Assembly: GCA_030148505.1 (NCBI GenBank)
Contig: JASBTI010000036.1
Location: forward strand, 1 to 64,000
Length of the DNA stretch: 64,000 nt
Direction of reading: 5' to 3'
Origin: Rhodanobacter sp.
Lineage (GTDB): Bacteria > Pseudomonadota > Gammaproteobacteria > Xanthomonadales > Rhodanobacteraceae
Part shown: piece after piece, positions 60,567 through 64,000 of the stretch
Numbering within the stretch: the first letter of the stretch is position 1
How the letters are laid out: every line of letters starts with the position of its first letter
The notes under the pieces: generated by a model
Databases searched by the model: none
What the model was told of the DNA's origin: nothing
The model's input: the letters and a program-made list of their open reading frames with translations, nothing else
Made by a program: the position numbers and the translations under genes

Positions 60567-63275
60567 CTAGTCGGGGTCGTAATCGAGGTTCGAGGCCAGC
60601 CAGCGCTCGGCCTCGGCCACGGTCCAACCCTTGCGTTTCGCGTAATCCGAGACTTGTTCCTTGCCCAGGCGGCCGACTACGAAATACTGGCTGTCAGGGT
60701 GCGCGTAATACCAGCCTGAGACGGCGGCGGTAGGGTACATGGCGAAACCTTCGGTCAGCTCGATGCCGGTATTAGCGGTGACGTCGAGCAGTTGGAACAA
60801 AGTGGTTTTTTCGGTGTGGTCGGGGCAGGCCGGATAGCCCGGAGCAGGGCGGATGCCGCGGTATTTCTCGGCGATCAGTGCCTCGTTGTCCAGGGACTCC
60901 GCCGGCGCAAATCCCCAGAACTCGCGACGAACCCGTTCGTGCAGGTGCTCGGCAAAGGCCTCGGCAAGGCGGTCGGCCAGTGCCTTGAGGGTAATCGAGG
61001 CATAGTCGTCGTGATCGGCGTCGAAGCGCGCCAGATGCGCTTCGATGCCGATGCCGGCAGTAACCGCGAAGCCACCGATCCAGTCGGGTTTGCCGAACTC
61101 TTTGGGCGCGATGAAGTCGGCCAGGCAGAGATTGGGCCGCTCAATCGGCTTGTCGGCCTGCTGACGCAGGCTGTACAGCGTGGCCAGCAGTTTTCCCTTC
61201 CCCTCCGGGCGGTCGGCGGAAAGGGCATAAACCTCCACATCGTCGCCGATGTTGGCCGCGGGCCACAAGCCGATCACCGCGCGTGCGGTCAACCATTTCT
61301 CGGCGATGATCCGGTCCAGCATCGCCTGTGCGTCGCGAAACAGTTCACTGGCCTGGTCTCCCACCACCGCGTCGGTGAGGATGGCCGGATAGTGACCGGC
61401 GAGCTCCCACGCCTGGAAGAACGGTGTCCAGTCGATGTAGGGACGAAGGGTTGCCAGGTCGTATTCATCGAACACGGTTATGCCAGGCTGGTTCGGTTGC
61501 GGTGGTTCGTAGCTCGCCCAGTCGCAGCGGAAACGTTGCGCACGCGCCTTGTCGAGCGCCACCAGTTTTTTGCCGGGCCCGCGGTTGCGATGGCGTTCGC
61601 GCACATCGGCATAGTCGGCTCGTACTTTCGCCAGGAAATCCTCGACCAGCTCCTGGCTGACCAGTGACTGGGCGACGCCGACGGCGCGCGAGGCGTCTTT
61701 CACCCAGACCGTGCCGGCCTTGTAGTGCGGCTCGATTTTCAGTGCGGTATGGGCGCGTGAGGTGGTGGCGCCGCCGATCATCAGCGGGATGTGGAAATCC
61801 TGCCGTTGCATCTCGCGGGCGACCTGGCTCATTTCCTCCAGCGATGGGGTGATCAGGCCGGACAGGCCGATGATGTCGGCGTTTTCGGCGATCGCGGTTT
61901 CCAGGATCTTTTGTGCCGGCACCATCACGCCGAGATCGATCACCTCGAAGTTGTTGCAGCGCAGTACCACGCCGACGATATTTTTCCCGATGTCGTGGAC
62001 GTCGCCCTTCACCGTGGCCATCACGATCTTGCCGTTATTCTGGGCGGTATCGCCGGTGCGCAGCTTTTCTTCTTCAATGTACGGCAACAGGTAGGCCACC
62101 GCCTTCTTCATGACCCGCGCGGATTTGACCACTTGCGGCAGAAACATCTTGCCTGCACCGAACAGGTCGCCGACCACATTCATGCCGTCCATCAGGGGAC
62201 CTTCGATCACGTCGAGTGGGCGCGAGGACATCTGTCTTGCCTCCTCGGTGTCTTCGACCACATATTGGTCGAGGCCGTGCACCAGCGCGTGGCTGATCCG
62301 CTCGCGCACCGGTTTTTCGCGCCAAGCGAGCGTCTCGACGACGGCTTCACCGCGCTTCCCCTTGTAGTTGTCAGCGATCTCCAACAGTCGTTCGGTGGCA
62401 TCGTCGCGGCGGTTCAGCACTACATCTTCGACACGCTCGCGCAGCGGCGGGTCGATGTCGTCCATGATCGTCAGCGCACCGGCGTTGACGATGCCCATGT
62501 CCATGCCGGCCTTGATCGCGTGATAGAGGAACACCGAGTGGATCGCCTCGCGCACGACGTTATTGCCGCGGAACGAGAACGACACGTTGGAGACGCCGCC
62601 GGAGATATGGCAGTCGGGGAAGCGCCTCTTCAGCTCGCGGGTGGCTTCGATGAAATCCACAGCGTAATTGTTGTGTTCCTCGATGCCGGTGGCGATGGCG
62701 AAGATGTTCGGATCGAAGATGATGTCTTCGGGCGCAAAGTCCAGTTCCCTGGTAAGCAGTTCGTGGGCGCGCGCGCAAATTTCCACCTTGCGCTCGCAGG
62801 TGTCGGCTTGGCCCTGTTCGTCGAACGCCATCACTACGGCGGCGGCACCGTACTGTTGCACCTTGCGCGCGTGTTCGAGGAACTGCTGTTCACCTTCCTT
62901 CATCGAGATCGAGTTGACGATGCCCTTGCCCTGCAGGCAGCGCAGGCCGGCCTCGATCACCGTCCACTTCGACGAGTCGATCATGAACGGCACGCGGGCG
63001 ATATCCGGTTCGGAAGATATCAGGTTGACGAAACGGGTCATCGCCGCCTCGGAATCGATCAGGCCCTCGTCCATGTTGATGTCGATGATTTGCGCGCCGT
63101 TGGCCACCTGCTGCCGCGCGACTTCCACCGCTTCGTCGTAGCGATCCTCCTTGATCAGCTTCTTGAACTGCGCCGAGCCGGTGACATTGGTGCGCTCGCC
63201 AACGTTGATGAACAGCAGGTCGGGGGTGATGATCAGCGGCTCAAGGCCGGATAGCCGGGTGTAGCGGGTAATCAT
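60567..63275 (-). CDS. metH: Cobalamin-dependent methionine synthase, C-terminal half (pterin, B12, activation domains)
   Basis: 902 residues starting [14 protein letters not shown], about the length of MetH without its first domain. Pterin-binding domain: [18 protein letters not shown] and [12 protein letters not shown]12 domain: [13 protein letters not shown], holding the lower-axial His of the DxHxxG motif, and [16 protein letters not shown]-binding activation domain: [10 protein letters not shown] and the C-terminal [15 protein letters not shown]. It transfers the methyl of methyl-THF to homocysteine together with the separate N-terminal half encoded upstream at 63520. Confidence 0.95.
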   Translation of the reverse strand: MITRYTRLSGLEPLIITPDLLFINVGERTNVTGSAQFKKLIKEDRYDEAVEVARQQVANGAQIIDINMDEGLIDSEAAMTRFVNLISSEPDIARVPFMIDSSKWTVIEAGLRCLQGKGIVNSISMKEGEQQFLEHARKVQQYGAAAVVMAFDEQGQADTCERKVEICARAHELLTRELDFAPEDIIFDPNIFAIATGIEEHNNYAVDFIEATRELKRRFPDCHISGGVSNVSFSFRGNNVVREAIHSVFLYHAIKAGMDMGIVNAGALTIMDDIDPPLRERVEDVVLNRRDDATERLLEIADNYKGKRGEAVVETLAWREKPVRERISHALVHGLDQYVVEDTEEARQMSSRPLDVIEGPLMDGMNVVGDLFGAGKMFLPQVVKSARVMKKAVAYLLPYIEEEKLRTGDTAQNNGKIVMATVKGDVHDIGKNIVGVVLRCNNFEVIDLGVMVPAQKILETAIAENADIIGLSGLITPSLEEMSQVAREMQRQDFHIPLMIGGATTSRAHTALKIEPHYKAGTVWVKDASRAVGVAQSLVSQELVEDFLAKVRADYADVRERHRNRGPGKKLVALDKARAQRFRCDWASYEPPQPNQPGITVFDEYDLATLRPYIDWTPFFQAWELAGHYPAILTDAVVGDQASELFRDAQAMLDRIIAEKWLTARAVIGLWPAANIGDDVEVYALSADRPEGKGKLLATLYSLRQQADKPIERPNLCLADFIAPKEFGKPDWIGGFAVTAGIGIEAHLARFDADHDDYASITLKALADRLAEAFAEHLHERVRREFWGFAPAESLDNEALIAEKYRGIRPAPGYPACPDHTEKTTLFQLLDVTANTGIELTEGFAMYPTAAVSGWYYAHPDSQYFVVGRLGKEQVSDYAKRKGWTVAEAERWLASNLDYDPD

Positions 63276-63519
63276 GGGGATGGGTTTCTTGCGTTGGCAT
63301 CGTCTCTCCTTAGGGGAGACGATGGAAGTGAGGTACGGCTGCTCGCCATGAGCATGCCCTTTGTATATGCCGCCTTTCCCCGAGGGGGAGAGCGTTGAGG
63401 TGAGGGGCGGGTGCTCGCGGGACAGCTCAACGAAGCCTGCTTCGACAAAACTTCATTGCCAGCGCAGCCCCTTACCCCAACCCTCCCCCCCAAGGGGAGA
63501 GGAAGCAGGGCATTGGCGC
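63276..63519. repeat. Intergenic repeats between the two metH halves
   Basis: The 244-bp gap contains two dispersed-repeat-type elements: TCTCCTTAGGGGAGA, an inverted repeat near 63305-63319, and a CCCCAACCCTCCCCCCAAGGGGAGAGG-type block near 63476-63502 that resembles the CCCTCTCCC...GGGAGAGGG repeat common in high-GC proteobacteria. An open frame on the minus strand reads through them ([13 protein letters not shown]) but is a known artefact of such repeats. Confidence 0.6.
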
Positions 63520-64000
63520 TCATGCCGCCTCCGCCGCGCCCGATGGCAACGCGCGCGGCGCGCAGCCGCGTACGGCGGCGGCAATCGCGCTGATATGGTC
63601 GGGGGTGGTGCCGCAGCAGCCGCCGACCATGTTGAGAAGCCCCTCGCGGGCAAAGCTGCCGATGATGCCGGCCATATGTTCGGGGCTCTCGTCGTATTCG
63701 CCGAACGCATTCGGCAGGCCAGCATTCGGGTGCGTGCTGACATGACTTTCGGCGATGCCGGCCAAGGTCTGGATATGCGGCCGCAGGTCGTCGGCACCGA
63801 GCGCGCAGTTGAAACCTACCGACAACGGACGGGCATGACGAACCGAGTAGTAGAAGGCTTCTGCGGTCTGTCCGGAAAGGGTGCGGCCGGAGCGGTCGGT
63901 GATGGTGCCGGAGATCATCACCGGCATGCGCGCGCCACGTTGATGGAACAACTCGCTGAGCGCGAACAGCGCGGCCTTGGCATTGAGCGTGTCGAAGATG
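63520..64000 (-). CDS. Homocysteine S-methyltransferase (MetH N-terminal half), 5' end outside window
   Basis: Only the C-terminal ~160 residues are in view; the gene continues past 64000. Zinc-ligand cysteines of the barrel are seen in [15 protein letters not shown] and [15 protein letters not shown], and the [20 protein letters not shown] segment is typical of MetH module 1. Together with the 902-residue protein it forms a two-polypeptide methionine synthase, the split layout found in Xanthomonadales. The start and any upstream cobalamin riboswitch are outside the window. Confidence 0.92.
   Translation of the reverse strand, partial: IFDTLNAKAALFALSELFHQRGARMPVMISGTITDRSGRTLSGQTAEAFYYSVRHARPLSVGFNCALGADDLRPHIQTLAGIAESHVSTHPNAGLPNAFGEYDESPEHMAGIIGSFAREGLLNMVGGCCGTTPDHISAIAAAVRGCAPRALPSGAAEAA

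Noticed and set aside
63272-63523. 83-codon frame between the metH halves
   Set aside because: It is the known artefact of translating the GGGAGAGGG-type dispersed repeat ([13 protein letters not shown]).
1-64000. CRISPR array or Cas genes
   Set aside because: No regularly spaced direct repeats were found and no protein resembles a Cas protein; the only tandem array is the 7-bp one at 5744-5792.

Overview
The window looks like chromosome of a high-GC gammaproteobacterium of the Xanthomonadales/Rhodanobacteraceae type (Rhodanobacter- or Dyella-like). This rests on the gene repertoire and synteny (split metH, feoA-feoB plus a Cys-rich partner, ribF-ileS-lspA-ispH next to minor pilins), GC-rich codon use and REP-type repeats. 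It is an inference: no marker in the window fixes the genus.

Layout. 1-1600 holds an orphan gene with a prohead-protease-like N-terminus and a Pmp3/YqaE-type membrane peptide. 2122-6601 (minus strand) carries kynureninase, a small exported protein, ACMSD (kynurenine pathway), the EF-P paralogue EfpL and a short-chain dehydrogenase. A frameshifted RcnB-like gene follows at about 6900-7300. 7375-13099 (minus) is a partial leucine/isovalerate catabolic run (liuC, liuD, an AlaX-type editing protein, liuE) followed by two GNAT acetyltransferases. The divergent feoA-feoB-Cys-rich operon (13218-15609) imports ferrous iron. Housekeeping genes follow: rpsT, murJ, ribF, ileS, lspA, ispH and tRNA-Thr(CGU).

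23651-26450 is a visibly AT-richer insertion between ispH and the type IV pilus minor-pilin operon (fimT-pilV-pilW-pilX-pilY1-pilE, 26993-34082). In Pseudomonas those two blocks are neighbours. The insertion has a perfect FNR/Anr-type box placed like a class II promoter, a polytopic membrane protein with a haem-binding CxxCH, and a c-type cytochrome lipoprotein. recD, recB and recC (minus, ATGA-coupled) follow. Next come two tandem paralogous c-di-GMP proteins of about 1250 residues (GAF-GAF-GGDEF-globin-like-GAF-EAL), the first with a damaged EAL metal site.

51838-60062 is an integrated element of about 8.2 kb, bounded by a 50-bp perfect direct repeat that is the 3' end of tRNA-Val(CAC). It encodes a tyrosine integrase, an AlpA-like regulator, a zinc-finger primase-like protein, a P-loop ATPase, a TubC_N-like small protein, a tail-tip (TipJ)-like N-terminal fragment with an ATGA-coupled partner, a remnant of a ParB-type gene and a membrane protein. 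No capsid, terminase or lysis gene is visible, so it reads as a phage-satellite-like element and is the best candidate for an undescribed system. The window ends with a LAB_N-type membrane protein and a split methionine synthase: the MetH cobalamin half is complete, the homocysteine-methyltransferase half runs off the right edge.
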